Numbered from the stretch's first letter, positions 1 to 9,172 are shown. The stretch: DNA of 64,000 nucleotides from an uncultured Collinsella sp. (GCA_934667065.1 CAKULD010000005.1:1-64000), one strand, 5' to 3'. Translations and numbers: made by a program. Notes: generated by a model not told the origin, from the sequence alone.

Positions 1-90
1 GGCTTTCGCCAGAGCAAAAGCGATGCGCGGCGGGCAGTCAGGGGCACACGCAAGGGGCGGTGCCGACGCCGTGCGGTTAGGAGGAGCCAG

Positions 91-618
91 ATGGGCTACT
101 ACGCATCCGGTATCGGTGAAATAAGGTTTCCGTCCAAGAAAGACCTCGAAGCCGTCATCGAAGAGCTGAAGAAGATTCCCGCTAGCAATAGTTTTGGCGG
201 GATCGAGGAGGATTACCCCGACCATGAGTCATTCGATTTCTGCAAGGTGATGTCTGAACTCGGGTTTGTCACGACTCGTTCCAAGGACGATTTCTATCCT
301 TATTCCTTCGCGATCGAGTACGAATGGGGCAAAATCGGGTCCTGGACGGACGAGCCGTTCAAGGCGATCGGCCCCCATTGCGTCAAGAGCCATTTCAAGT
401 GGAGTGGCGAGGACGGTGAGGCGTGGCTTGAGTCCGAGCTTCATACCGAGAAGGACATGCTCGTCGCCAGCTTCCCGGATGGTGGCGTTGAGTGCTCGAA
501 CGGCAGCATGTTCATCAACCTGACCTATGCGAACCAGAGTTTCCAGCTGTTCATCAACGTCAATGACTGGGGTGTCCCCACAGCCCAGATCACTCGAAAC
601 AAGCTGCCTAATCTCTAG
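91..618 (+). CDS. Uncharacterised 175-residue protein
   Basis: A complete open frame opens with ATG eight bases after a strong AGGAGG ribosome site and ends just before the DUF2786 gene, so the two may be cotranscribed. The protein is acidic and soluble, with no signal peptide, membrane segment or motif that I recognise. It is rich in aromatic residues and has an alternating hydrophobic pattern in its last third, consistent with a small beta-rich fold. I cannot assign a function. The position beside a DUF2786 gene and upstream of the transfer region suggests plasmid or ICE cargo. Confidence 0.75.
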   Translation: MGYYASGIGEIRFPSKKDLEAVIEELKKIPASNSFGGIEEDYPDHESFDFCKVMSELGFVTTRSKDDFYPYSFAIEYEWGKIGSWTDEPFKAIGPHCVKSHFKWSGEDGEAWLESELHTEKDMLVASFPDGGVECSNGSMFINLTYANQSFQLFINVNDWGVPTAQITRNKLPNL

Positions 619-672
619 AACCGTCAATGGCGAGGGCCTCCGGGTCCTCGCCCCACTCCAAAGGAGATAACC

Positions 673-1350
673 ATGAAGAACATCGACGAGAAGATCAAGA
701 AGATCGTTGCCCTAATCGACGGCGCCGCGACCGAAGGCGAAGCGCGTGCCGCCTCGTTGGCGCTCCAGAGGCTCCTCGTTTCGAACAACCTCAAGTTGGA
801 GGACATCAATCTGGATGATTCACCGGCAGAAGTCGGCGAGGAGGCCTGCGATCTCGGTCGTCGAATTCCCGAGTGGAAGAAAACCCTTGCACTTGTTGTT
901 GCAGCGAACTACAGGTGCAGGGCCTACACGTCATATAGCAACAATGGAAGGACTGTCGTTTTCGTTGGCGAGGGCGAGGATTCAGTTGTCGCCTCGTGCT
1001 GTTTTAGGGCGAGCGCCAATGCGGCCGAGAACTGCTTCAGGACCTATTGCGCGCGAATGAAGGCTCTGGGGTACGGGAATGTCTCACGCCAGAAGGGCGT
1101 AAAGGGGACGTGGATGCTTGGCTTCATCTCCGGCCTCAAGCGAGCCTATGCGGAGCAGGTCAGCAATGACGAGTCCATGGCGCTCGCGATCGTCGTCCCC
1201 GAATCCGTCAACCGTCACATGGATGGGATCGGCTTGAGGACGACCAAGATTAAAGTCAGGACTACTAGCGATCCTTATGTCAAAGCCGACGGCTATGAAT
1301 TCGGTTATGGGTTCGGCAGAGGCGACAGAGTGACCGCCGCATCGGCATAA
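673..1350 (+). CDS. DUF2786 domain protein
   Basis: The first ~45 residues (IDEKIKKIVALIDGA, then EGEARAASLALQRLL and LKLEDI) match the DUF2786 pattern of a short helix pair with repeated Glu-Ala. The remainder resembles the companion domain often fused to it in phage and plasmid proteins. The molecular role of the family is not established, but it is common on conjugative elements and phages. The start is ATG after AAGGAGA. A strong terminator lies directly downstream, so this gene closes the short transcription unit beginning at position 91. Confidence 0.7.
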   Translation: MKNIDEKIKKIVALIDGAATEGEARAASLALQRLLVSNNLKLEDINLDDSPAEVGEEACDLGRRIPEWKKTLALVVAANYRCRAYTSYSNNGRTVVFVGEGEDSVVASCCFRASANAAENCFRTYCARMKALGYGNVSRQKGVKGTWMLGFISGLKRAYAEQVSNDESMALAIVVPESVNRHMDGIGLRTTKIKVRTTSDPYVKADGYEFGYGFGRGDRVTAASA

Positions 1351-1354
1351 GACG

Positions 1355-1392
1355 AAACGCCGGGGCCGCCAAAAGACGGCCCCGGCGTTTTT
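1355..1392 (+). terminator. Rho-independent terminator after the DUF2786 gene
   Basis: A perfect 14-bp stem (1355-1368 with 1377-1390) with an 8-base loop runs into TTTTT. It begins four bases after the stop codon. Confidence 0.92.
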
Positions 1393-1403
1393 CTATTTAA
1401 CTC

Positions 1404-1476
1404 GATCTAACGGGCAATGGGGCTCCGGTATCGAATGGGAAACCATTTATCACCGGGCCCCATTGCCCGTTAGATC
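1404..1476. repeat. 73-nt near-perfect hairpin (large inverted repeat)
   Basis: Two perfect 20-bp arms (1404-1423 and 1457-1476) enclose an inner stem. After a one-base bulge come CCGG pairs, a short internal loop, and AATGG-GAAA-CCATT closed by a GAAA tetraloop. It has no T-tract and sits just past a conventional terminator, at the edge of the non-coding repeat block. A cruciform or single-strand initiation structure is plausible. This is inference. Confidence 0.85.
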
Positions 1477-1486
1477 TTTTGACAAG

Positions 1487-1630
1487 CTGCTGAAATACGG
1501 AATAGGTGAATACATGGACAACGGGAAAAGCGAACTATAGAACTACGTAATAACGACAAGATGCAATAACGCAAAAGCAGCAAACCGTAACATGCGAACC
1601 ACGAAACTACGGAATAGCAGAACTATTGAA
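1487..1630. repeat. Octamer array 1 (8-bp period, AA phase)
   Basis: Eighteen consecutive 8-base units can be cut so that nearly all end in AA, for example ctacgtaa, taacgcaa, aaccgtaa, catgcgaa and ctacggaa. The words differ but the phase holds. This is the reverse-complement orientation of the TT-phase arrays further right. Confidence 0.8.
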
Positions 1631-1664
1631 CATCATGCCGTTCGGTCCTGAATTTTGTCCGCAA

Positions 1665-1762
1665 GTGTCGTACGCTGCCGTACAAAACTGCGTTTTGCCC
1701 GGTAGCGTACCGCCGCCAAAGGCGGCGCTTGTTAGGGCTCTGCCCTAAAACCCGGCGCCTAC
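1665..1762. other. oriT: Candidate origin of transfer (cluster of four hairpins)
   Basis: Four short inverted repeats follow one another: GTACG/CGTAC (1670-1683), CAAAA/TTTTG (1683-1697), CGCCGCC/GGCGGCG (1711-1727) and TTAGGGC/GCCCTAA (1732-1748). The cluster lies upstream of the mobC-like and relaxase genes. Clustered inverted repeats near a relaxase gene are typical of oriT regions, but I cannot identify a nic site. Confidence 0.5.
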
Positions 1763-1850
1763 GGCGTTACAAAGTTACGTTTCTACGTAGTTGCATTACG
1801 TCGTAGTTCCTCTTTGCCGCAATTACGCTATTACATAGTTAAACAGTTCA
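1763..1850. repeat. Octamer array 2 (8-bp period)
   Basis: Eleven 8-base units in phase: ggcgttac, aaagttac, gtttctac, gtagttgc, and later gcaattac, gctattac, atagttaa. The consensus is near GTAGTTAC. Confidence 0.75.
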
Positions 1851-1884
1851 ATTTTTTCGGTTTTCGACTTCTCTACTGTTACGT

Positions 1885-2640
1885 TTTAACGTCAATGAGT
1901 TGTTTGCCATTATTTTCATTTCGATGATTTGAAAAGAACGCTGGTCGTCAATCAATTACGAACACGGCACGTTCGGCTTCGCATTCGAAGGGCACCGCAA
2001 TAGCGCTGGATGGATGGACCGGACTCCGATCCTGTCGTTTTTTGCCTCATTACTTGATAGCCAAATTGGAGTTATTAGACTGACGGGAGACGCCTGGTCA
2101 ATTTGATTCACGGTTTAGTTTCCCTGGTACGTTCAGGCGGGAGCCCAGGGTCGCTGCCGGTCGTTCTTGGCGAAGGACATTGGCTAAGGTTTTGGGCGGG
2201 TGCGACCGGAACTTACATTCTTTAAGTGTCCAATAGTGCCGTCTTGTTGCAACTGCATGGTTACGTTGTTCCGATATTTCGTTGTTACGAGGTTACGTAG
2301 TTCAGCTATTCAGCTATTGCACAATTCAGCTGTTCGCCTTTTACGTTATTCACCTTTTCGGCATGTACGCAACAATGCGCTGCAATTGGCCCAACGGGAT
2401 ATCCGTAACCGACTCCAGCCGCCTACCTTGCCTTGAGCTCCTAGACAATACGTGAGGTACGGGTTCGTCAAGAAGATTTCGGATAGATTTCGATAGAAAG
2501 ATCGGCCTCCCTATGCCGCTTGAGCGAGAACAATGAATTGCGCCTATGGCGTTAGACGAAGGACGCTACCCAGCGTCGCTCTTGGCTGCGGCAAGCTTTC
2601 CTCACTTTTCGTATTTCAGTAATTCTTTTACTACGCAGCT
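1885..2640. repeat. Non-coding module, copy A of a tandem ~790-bp duplication
   Basis: This block aligns along its length with 2677-3400 at an offset of about 792 bp. Shared landmarks include GTCGTCAATCAATTACG, CCTCATTACTTG, CAGGCGGGAGC-like text, CCGATATTTC, TTCAGCTGTTCGCC, CGACTCCAGCC and CTTGCCTTGAG. The copies differ by many substitutions and small indels, and no convincing gene is present in either. It includes octamer array 3. Confidence 0.75.
2255..2366. repeat. Octamer array 3 (8-bp period, TT phase)
   Basis: Fourteen consecutive octamers, of which thirteen end in TT and the last in GT: acgttgtt, ccgatatt, tcgttgtt, acgaggtt, acgtagtt, cagctatt (twice), gcacaatt, cagctgtt and so on. 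It lies within duplication copy A, and the matching stretch of copy B (about 3044-3140) keeps the period. Confidence 0.82.
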
Positions 2641-2676
2641 GCGTAGTTACGTAGTTACGTTATTACGCAGCTGCGT

Positions 2677-3400
2677 TTTGACGTTAATGGGTTATTAGCC
2701 AATTACTTCTTTTCGTTGATTTGGAAAGATCGCCGGTCGTCAATCAATTACGAGCACGACACATTCGGTCTCGCATTCGCAGGGCGCCGCATAGTGCCGG
2801 ACAGATGGACTGGACTTCGATTCTGTCGTTCTTCGCCTCATTACTTGTAAGCCAAACGGGGGTCATAAGGCTAACGAGACACGCTTAGTCAGTTTAGACC
2901 AAGGCTTAGTCCTCGATTCGTTTAGGCGGGAGCGCGGGTCGCCGGTGTCTGTTTTGCCAATGGGCATTGTCTAGGGCGTGTCGACGGGTGCGACTAGATT
3001 CCCTTTCCTTGAATGTTCAACAGTATCGTTATGTTGAAGTTGCATTGATACGTAGTTCCGATATTTCACTGTTACGTTATTCAGCTATGTCACAGTTCAG
3101 CTGTTCGCCTCTTACGTTACTCACTCTTTCAGCATGCACGTAACAATGCGCCGTAATTGAACCTAATGGGATGTCCGTAATCGACTCCAGCCACCCATCT
3201 TGCCTTGAGATTTTAAGCAAGACGTGACCCGCAAGCTCGCCGAGAAACGCTCGGATGGATTTTGATAGAAAGGCTGGTTCCTTGTGTCGATCGGGCTGGA
3301 ACTCTGAATAGCGATGACCTCTTTAGATTGAGGGCATTACTCAACGTTACGGCTGACTGTGGCAAGCACTTCCCACCTTCCAAAATTCAATTGTTCCTTT
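2677..3400. repeat. Non-coding module, copy B of a tandem ~790-bp duplication
   Basis: Diverged partner of 1885-2640. Between the copies lie further octamers (gtagttac repeated, then gttattac) and two CGCAGCTGCG-type palindromes. No gene is supported here. Confidence 0.75.
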
Positions 3401-3535
3401 ATCACGTTGTTGCGTAGTTACGTAGTTACGCTATTCAGCTCTTACATAGTTCCTTAGTTCACTTATTACATTGTTCGTTATTTCAGTTTGTTCGTAGTTC
3501 GGTAATGTCATAGCTCGGCAATGCCATAGCCATTC
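3384..3535. repeat. Octamer array 4 (8-bp period)
   Basis: About nineteen units in register, most with TT at positions 3-4: agttacgt, agttacgc, tattcagc, tcttacat, agttcctt, agttcact, tattacat, tgttcgtt. It ends 14 bp before the regulatory direct repeat upstream of the mobC-like gene. Confidence 0.82.
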
Positions 3536-3549
3536 ACCTGCAAAAACAT

Positions 3550-3603
3550 TGGCACCACATGTCACCAAGTTGTACGGCACGGTACGTGTCGCTGCTCTAC
3601 GCT
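3550..3603 (+). promoter_or_regulatory. Direct-repeat operator A and -10 element, relaxosome operon
   Basis: TGGCACC (3550-3556), three bases, TGTCACC (3560-3566), then AAGT. A -10-like TACGCT lies at 3598-3603, exactly 32 bp after the second heptamer. The first gene starts at 3632. No good -35 is present, consistent with an activated promoter. Member of the eight-site family. Confidence 0.75.
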
Positions 3604-3631
3604 TGTTAAAGCATGAGTTAGGAGACGGCAC

Positions 3632-4036
3632 ATGGGTGAGATGTCCCGTGAGAAAAAGCCAAAAAGGGCGCGTATAGAGGCCAGGAGCACCGTTGAGGAA
3701 GCGGAGGCCATTCGTTCATTGGCTAAGAACCTCAACATGAGCGTCACTGAGTACATTCTGTACAAGACTCTCTACGAGACCAATGCCTCATCAGGATCGA
3801 CCTTAAGGGATATCTGGGACGAGCTCTTTACGATTTCGACGCAACTGTCTGAGCTCAATTTAAACGCAAAGGCGATAGCGGGACAGTCGCGCGCTGCCGA
3901 AGCGAGAAGGGTGTCTATGGCCATATTCGCAGCAATCGATACCGTCGAGCCGCGTCTGATGGATGCATGCGAGCGTCTCTCGCGTGCAATCGAGGCTGAA
4001 TATCCGACTGAAAGGAGACGTAATGCCCTTTCTTAA
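3632..4036 (+). CDS. mobC: MobC-like relaxosome accessory protein
   Basis: A basic N-terminus is followed by a ribbon-helix-helix-like segment (ARSTVEEAEAIRSLAKNLN, then MSVTEYILYKTL), and the rest is helical. This is the layout of small relaxosome proteins that bind oriT and load a relaxase. The ATG follows GGAG by seven bases. The 3' end overlaps the start of the relaxase gene by 15 bp, indicating translational coupling. It is preceded by operator A. The assignment as MobC-like rests on layout and context rather than on a signature motif. Confidence 0.75.
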   Translation: MGEMSREKKPKRARIEARSTVEEAEAIRSLAKNLNMSVTEYILYKTLYETNASSGSTLRDIWDELFTISTQLSELNLNAKAIAGQSRAAEARRVSMAIFAAIDTVEPRLMDACERLSRAIEAEYPTERRRNALS

Positions 4037-5846
4037 GACGCTCTCGGGTGGCGGAGGCAGCTGTAAACAGATCGATGACTACCTTTCATTTGGGCATCGA
4101 AGCACTGAGGATCATGAAGAGAGAATCGAAAAATACCTTGCCGGAGATAAGTCCGCCTCGCGCTCCATGGCGTTCGGCCACTCTCCAGGATTGCCCGACA
4201 CCCCGTACGGATGGCATAAGGTGATGGATGCGACGAGAAAGAGATTCGGCAAGGATAAGCCCCCAGAGTGGTTTGAGAAGAAAAGGAAATCAAATCCAAA
4301 TCTCATCTGGAGAAATTACTATCAATGGATTTTGTCACCTGACCCCAGGGACCGCGCGTCGGCAGAGGAGGTTGGCCAGCTCGCCCAGGAGTGGTGTGAG
4401 AGGGTATGGCCTGCCGATCGGGGCTGGCAGTGGATCTGGTCCGTACACGACGACAATGCAAGTGGCGTCATGCACGCCCACATAATTCTCAATGCTGTAA
4501 ATGCGTCCACGGGTCTCAAAGTTCAGATTTCACCTGAGGATAGCGACATGCTCGACCATCAGGCTCAAAAGATCGGTGAAGAGCATGGAATGAATTACTT
4601 TCCCGACCTTGCTGATTGGCGCGCAGCAGTACGTGAGGGACGGCAGACCCCCACGATTCAGTCAGTTCGCATGAGTGCGGCCGAGCGCTCACTTAGGCGC
4701 CGTGGAGGCCGAAGTTGGGTTGCGGAAATCAGAGACGCCATAGACAGGTCAATCGCAAACAGCTCCAACTGGGATGAGTTCGTAGAGAGGTTCGAGGCCG
4801 ATGGCTTTACTGTCGAATGGAGCCGCAGGGGTATCGGCTATAGGCACCCCGATAGCGGCGGGCACGACAAGAAGGTACTTGCGTCCTCACTCGGTTCAAA
4901 TTACGACGAGTTCGGCATTCGTGCCCGGCTGGGAATACCCTTCGATGTTGTAGCCGGGAATATCGAATCAAGAATCTCCGACCGTAAACTGAATGAGGCA
5001 AAGGCAAAGAGCCTTGGCTACACTCCGCGAGATAAGGGTTTTGACAATGCTCTTAAGTGGAGGATTGCATCCAAATCGAAGCGCGCCGGCATCGGCGCAA
5101 TTAGCGCCGGGGTCAAAGCATTGTCCGTTATTTCCGCAAATGGGTATAGCACCGTCTCGGAGGTCGAGGGTGCCTTCAGGTCTCAGATGCTCAAGGTCGA
5201 GACCATGGAGCATGAGGTCCATGAGATCGAGTCATCGATTTCCATTGCGGAGGAGGTTCTTAAACGCTCGGGAAAGATCTCGTCTGCCAGGGCGAGACTT
5301 GCCGAGCTGGAGTCGTCATTATCTTTTACGCCGGCAGACAGGAAAGAGAGAAACGCTCTTTTATCCCAAATTGATACCGATACCGCTTTCTGCAGCGCGG
5401 CATTATCAAAGATATCTGCCGATGCATTAGGGGCTGAGCGCTATGCCGTCGAAGCGAGTTTAATCCTAGATGGGCTGAGAAACAGGCTTGGTGAGCTCTC
5501 CGTTTCGCTCGATAGGGCGCGAGCTGATGCCGAGTCGCTAAATGAGTCTCTCGTTGCAATCGAGGGTTTTATCGGAGTCAGGACAGTGAGGGACCTAAGG
5601 GGAGTCCCCTCGGCCGGTGAGTTTCTGAGAAGGTCACACGGCCGGAGACTCAGCGTTCCGACTTCAATCCGGACAAGAGACTCGATTGCGGTCGCCGCCG
5701 CATTGGAGTCAGCCGCCTCAAGGCACATTCTTCAGGAGGGCAGTGACCGCATCGAGAGCATTGAGAAGGCGGCGAAATCGCAAATGCCTTCGGTTTACGT
5801 CCGTCCCGAAGCCGGAACGGTTTCCGAGAGAAAGAACACGGTTTAA
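4022..5846 (+). CDS. Conjugative relaxase (HUH-type mobilisation nuclease)
   Basis: About 608 residues. The N-terminal third carries the relaxase signature: an aromatic pair in NYYQWILSPDP (about residue 100) and the metal-binding HxH in VMHAHIILNAV (about residues 148-158). The C-terminal half is helical and probably coiled coil (about 395-560). The enzyme would nick oriT, stay covalently attached to the strand and lead it into a recipient. The start is the ATG with AAAGGAGA upstream, inside the end of the mobC-like gene. The conjugative coupling and secretion genes are not in this window. A MOB-P or MOB-Q class is likely, but I cannot separate them by eye. Confidence 0.88.
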
Positions 5847-5848
5847 AG

Positions 5849-6355
5849 ATGAACACTTCTTCATTGAGGATTTACTACGAGACGGGATGTATCGACGAAG
5901 TGCATATGCCAGATCCGTCTTTTGAATCAGGCGTCGCACTCCAGCGTGAGTACCTCGATATATCTAATCCCGACAGTGGCATATTCCTCGATAGGAGCTA
6001 TAAGATGCCCGGGGGCGACAATGACGAGTATCGCGAGCTGTGTGACAGGATGCTTGTCGTGAGCTCGGACGACCTAGCGAGGGCCCTTCTCGTCGAGTCC
6101 CATGGCCTTGCCCTCCTCACGCGCGACCCTCTATCTGATTTCGATTGCGGTCTATCTATCACGCTGCCAGATCGCCTGGGCTTCAACGATGACGCCTGCT
6201 TGATGAACGAGGATTGGTATTTCGGAAACATCCAGAAACTCATTGCCAAGGTTCTTGCGATGGGACCCGCCGCGCACGCCGCGCTCGTCAACGGATTGGC
6301 GGCCGGCGTTGAAGGGCTTACCGTTGAGGAAGGCTGGAGCGATGGCACCCGATGA
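5849..6355 (+). CDS. Uncharacterised 168-residue protein of the relaxase operon
   Basis: It begins two bases after the relaxase stop codon and overlaps the helicase start by 14 bp, so it is clearly part of the same operon. It is acidic and soluble, with no recognisable motif. A stretch near residues 55-95 (YRELCDRMLVVSSDDLARALL) looks like a compact helical domain. The function is unknown. Tight coupling between a relaxase and a helicase suggests a role in transfer or element maintenance. Confidence 0.7.
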   Translation: MNTSSLRIYYETGCIDEVHMPDPSFESGVALQREYLDISNPDSGIFLDRSYKMPGGDNDEYRELCDRMLVVSSDDLARALLVESHGLALLTRDPLSDFDCGLSITLPDRLGFNDDACLMNEDWYFGNIQKLIAKVLAMGPAAHAALVNGLAAGVEGLTVEEGWSDGTR

Positions 6356-8171
6356 GATTGTCCTCAGGGACTATCAGCAGGAGTGTGTGGATATCTGCGA
6401 CTCCCTCGAGAGTGGATCGCATCTCGTGCAGATGGCAACGGGGCTCGGCAAGACCGTGACTTTCAGCAGGATCGCCCGGAAGGGTAGGGTTCTTCTGCTT
6501 TCACACCGTGAGGAACTGGTTACCCAGCCGGTTAAGTACTACAGCTGCCCGGTAGGCATCGAAAAGGCCGAACGGCACTCGCATGGCGAGGAGGTCGTCT
6601 CGGCTTCTGTCCAGACGCTCGCAAATCGACTCGAGAGAGACTTTGAGCCTGGCGAATTCGATATGGTTATCACCGATGAGGCGCACCATGCCCTGGCACC
6701 GTCTTATCGTAAAATTTACGACTACTTGAGGCCGCGCCTCCACATCGGGTTCACCGCGACGCCGAGGAGGGGGGACGATCGAGGCCTCGGGGCGGTTTTC
6801 GACGATATCGTCTTTCAGAAAGATCTGCGCTGGGGAATCTCCAATGGCTATCTTTGCGATATCGACTGCCGTAGAACCATCGTGGACTGGTCGACGAAGG
6901 GCGTCCGTACCGGAATGGGCGATTTCCGGGTAGGAGAGCTTGCAAAGCGCGTTGACCGCCCTGAGACGAACCGTCAGGTCGCAGCTGCATATAAAGAATT
7001 CCATATTGGCCAGACACTCGTATTCGCTTCGAGCGTGCACCATGCCTACTCGCTGGCCGAGCTCATTCCCGGCTCTGTGGTTGTCGACGGAAACACGCCG
7101 GCAGATGAGCGTCGACAGATCATCGATGCGTTCACGGCGCGAGAGATTCCATGCCTCATCAACTACGGCGTTTTTACCGAGGGCACGGACATGCCACTCA
7201 TTGAGACCGTGTTGTTGGCCCGACCGACGAAGAACCCATCGCTCTACACGCAGATGGTTGGGCGAGGGCTGAGACTCTACACCGACCCCGTAACCGGCTA
7301 TGAAAAGAAGTCTCTCAGGCTTATCGACTGCCTGGGCGTATCTGACGATAAGAGTATCTGCACGCCGCCGACTTTATTCGGACTCAACGAGAGGGATTTT
7401 CCCGACAGGGTTGGCAGGAAACAACTCGATGGCTCGCTTCTCGACTTGGGAAGAAGAGTCGAGGAAGTGGAGGATTGTCCATCCGGTTGGGTGCTCACGT
7501 CGCGCAAGGTCAACGTACTTTCTTCCACTGGGTACATCGCCTGGGTCGTGCACTACAACGGCGATCGGAATATCGCCGGTCCCGGTGCATCCGACAGGGG
7601 GTGGCAGGTCACGCTATACAAGCCTGACCTTCTCGACTGTTGCACCGCGGACCTTACGAGACTGGGGGAGACCCAGCGCAGGTATTATAGGTCGCTTGAT
7701 GTTGCCGAGCAGGACATACTCCTGTGGCTTGAATCGAATTATGAGACCTCACACGATAGGGCCCTTTGGGACCGTGAGCGCGCGGCAAAATGGGCCGAGG
7801 ACCCCGCTTCAGAACCGCAGATTGCTTTTATCAGGAGGCTTTTGGGCGATTCTGCAGGTGACTTAGATTACGACGACCTTACCAAGAGGGATGCGACTAT
7901 ACTCATCGAGTGCGCCAAGAGGCGCGCCCAGGAGACGAATCTAAGGAAATACGGAGTCTGCCCGTTGTGCGGTCGCGCGCTGAAGGTGTCTAAGTCCGGC
8001 AAGTCCATCGTCTGTGAGTCCAACAGCTGGGAATATAGAGGCGGTTCATTTGGGCTTGCGTCCGGTTGCGGTTTTCAGGTCAAGCGCTTTCATGAGTATG
8101 AAGAATATTCGCCTGAAAAGGCCATGAAATGGCCGGGCGTTAAGGAGCATCTTAAGGAGAAGCAGGGATGA
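6342..8171 (+). CDS. DEAD/DEAH-box superfamily 2 helicase with C-terminal zinc ribbon
   Basis: 609 residues from the ATG that follows GAGGAAGG. Visible motifs are the Q-motif region RDYQQE near residue 7, Walker A ATGLGKT (~33), TDEAHH (~112), GFTATPRRGD (~138) and a helicase C domain with GTDMPLIETVLL and QMVGRGLRL (~285-305). A CPLCGR...C...GCGF zinc ribbon lies at ~540-580. This is the Ssl2/type III restriction helicase layout. The role on the element could be DNA processing or defence. No methylase partner is adjacent. The 3' end overlaps the sortase gene by ATGA. Confidence 0.85.
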   Translation: MAPDEIVLRDYQQECVDICDSLESGSHLVQMATGLGKTVTFSRIARKGRVLLLSHREELVTQPVKYYSCPVGIEKAERHSHGEEVVSASVQTLANRLERDFEPGEFDMVITDEAHHALAPSYRKIYDYLRPRLHIGFTATPRRGDDRGLGAVFDDIVFQKDLRWGISNGYLCDIDCRRTIVDWSTKGVRTGMGDFRVGELAKRVDRPETNRQVAAAYKEFHIGQTLVFASSVHHAYSLAELIPGSVVVDGNTPADERRQIIDAFTAREIPCLINYGVFTEGTDMPLIETVLLARPTKNPSLYTQMVGRGLRLYTDPVTGYEKKSLRLIDCLGVSDDKSICTPPTLFGLNERDFPDRVGRKQLDGSLLDLGRRVEEVEDCPSGWVLTSRKVNVLSSTGYIAWVVHYNGDRNIAGPGASDRGWQVTLYKPDLLDCCTADLTRLGETQRRYYRSLDVAEQDILLWLESNYETSHDRALWDRERAAKWAEDPASEPQIAFIRRLLGDSAGDLDYDDLTKRDATILIECAKRRAQETNLRKYGVCPLCGRALKVSKSGKSIVCESNSWEYRGGSFGLASGCGFQVKRFHEYEEYSPEKAMKWPGVKEHLKEKQG

Positions 8172-8938
8172 TTCCCCTCGTAGGTCCGTTCAGCAAAATT
8201 GCGAAAAGGCGTTTCGATCGGAATTGTGAGCGCGTCGCATCTGGTAGCAAAAGCTCCACTGCCGTGAAATTGACGGTTGGTGTTCTTGTCGCCTCAGTGT
8301 TTATCTTCATATGCCTGGATGCCGAGATTGTTAGAGAGGCTGCAATCGCAAATGCAGCTGAACAGAAAGCGCAAGCAGACGGCGGCGTGTCTCTAAAAGA
8401 CGAGAACCCGGACTACGCCGGTTGGCTTACGGTCGAAGGGACCTCGATCTCAACGCCCGTTGTCTCATGCCGTCAGGGTGACCCTAACGGTTTCTACCTC
8501 AATCACGGTTTCGATCGCTTACCGTCATTCTCCGGGTGTCCGTATATAGCTGAAGGCTCATCGCCATCAAGTGCAAACATGCTCGTGTACGCTCATAACA
8601 TGGGATATGGAACTCTGGGCTTTACCGAACTCCAGAATTGTTATCGGACGGATTGTTTTGCAAATATTGGAGCCGTGACATTCACGAACGCAGATGGCAA
8701 TACCATTCGATATATGCCGTTGCTTGGCATGAGAGTTCCTAAAAACTTTGATCTGCTTCTACGATTTGACTTTGCTGGAGAGTTAGACTTCAAGGCCTGG
8801 CTCACTTCATTGGCTGAGCACGCTAGCGCGAAGTCGGATTCCTCTGGTTCCGACTCTGTTATCACGTTGGTGACATGCTCTTCCGCGATTGGCGGCGAAC
8901 GATACCGCAGCGTTTTGGTTTGCGAAAAGACTTTTTAA
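8168..8938 (+). CDS. Class B-like sortase
   Basis: 256 residues with one N-terminal membrane segment (about 36-54) and an extracytoplasmic catalytic domain. NPDYAGWLTVEGT and FYLNHGFD are typical of sortase B. The catalytic triad is visible as His in LVYAHNMG (~142), Cys in TLVTCSS (~236) and Arg in GERYRSVLVC (~246). Sortases cleave a C-terminal signal and join surface proteins to peptidoglycan or pilin. The LEQTG-tailed adhesin at 16921-20748 is a possible substrate. It is coupled to the helicase through an ATGA overlap. Confidence 0.88.
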   Translation: MIPLVGPFSKIAKRRFDRNCERVASGSKSSTAVKLTVGVLVASVFIFICLDAEIVREAAIANAAEQKAQADGGVSLKDENPDYAGWLTVEGTSISTPVVSCRQGDPNGFYLNHGFDRLPSFSGCPYIAEGSSPSSANMLVYAHNMGYGTLGFTELQNCYRTDCFANIGAVTFTNADGNTIRYMPLLGMRVPKNFDLLLRFDFAGELDFKAWLTSLAEHASAKSDSSGSDSVITLVTCSSAIGGERYRSVLVCEKTF

Positions 8939-8957
8939 AGATTGCAAATCCGCAGAG

Positions 8958-9172
8958 GGGCTGTCGCCCGCCAGCTCGCGAACAGCGTCTGCAAGAGCCG
9001 TATCAGGGGCATGTTCAACGTCCCGCCCGCCTTACATGGACTATTAGGATGCCGCAGCGGCATAGGAACGGTAGAATGTTTGCACCGTGATATACGAGAA
9101 AGAGTGCAACCATGCCTTCGAACATACCAGCCACGACGATCCGGATAGAGCCGGAGGTCAAGAGGGAGAGAG
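8958..9172 (+). pseudogene. Decayed copy of a transposase 3' end plus RelB start
   Basis: This stretch matches 9480-9692 at lower fidelity. The same tail (VARQLAN...RIR-MFNV) is followed by the same antitoxin start (MPSNIPATTIRIEPEVK), after which the reading frame collapses near 9172. It is a degraded first copy of a tandem duplication. The transposase identity is a weak inference. Confidence 0.6.

Noticed and set aside
2200..2436. 78-codon frame in the repeat block
   Set aside because: Its content is the octamer repeat translated. There is no ribosome site and the duplicate copy does not preserve the frame.
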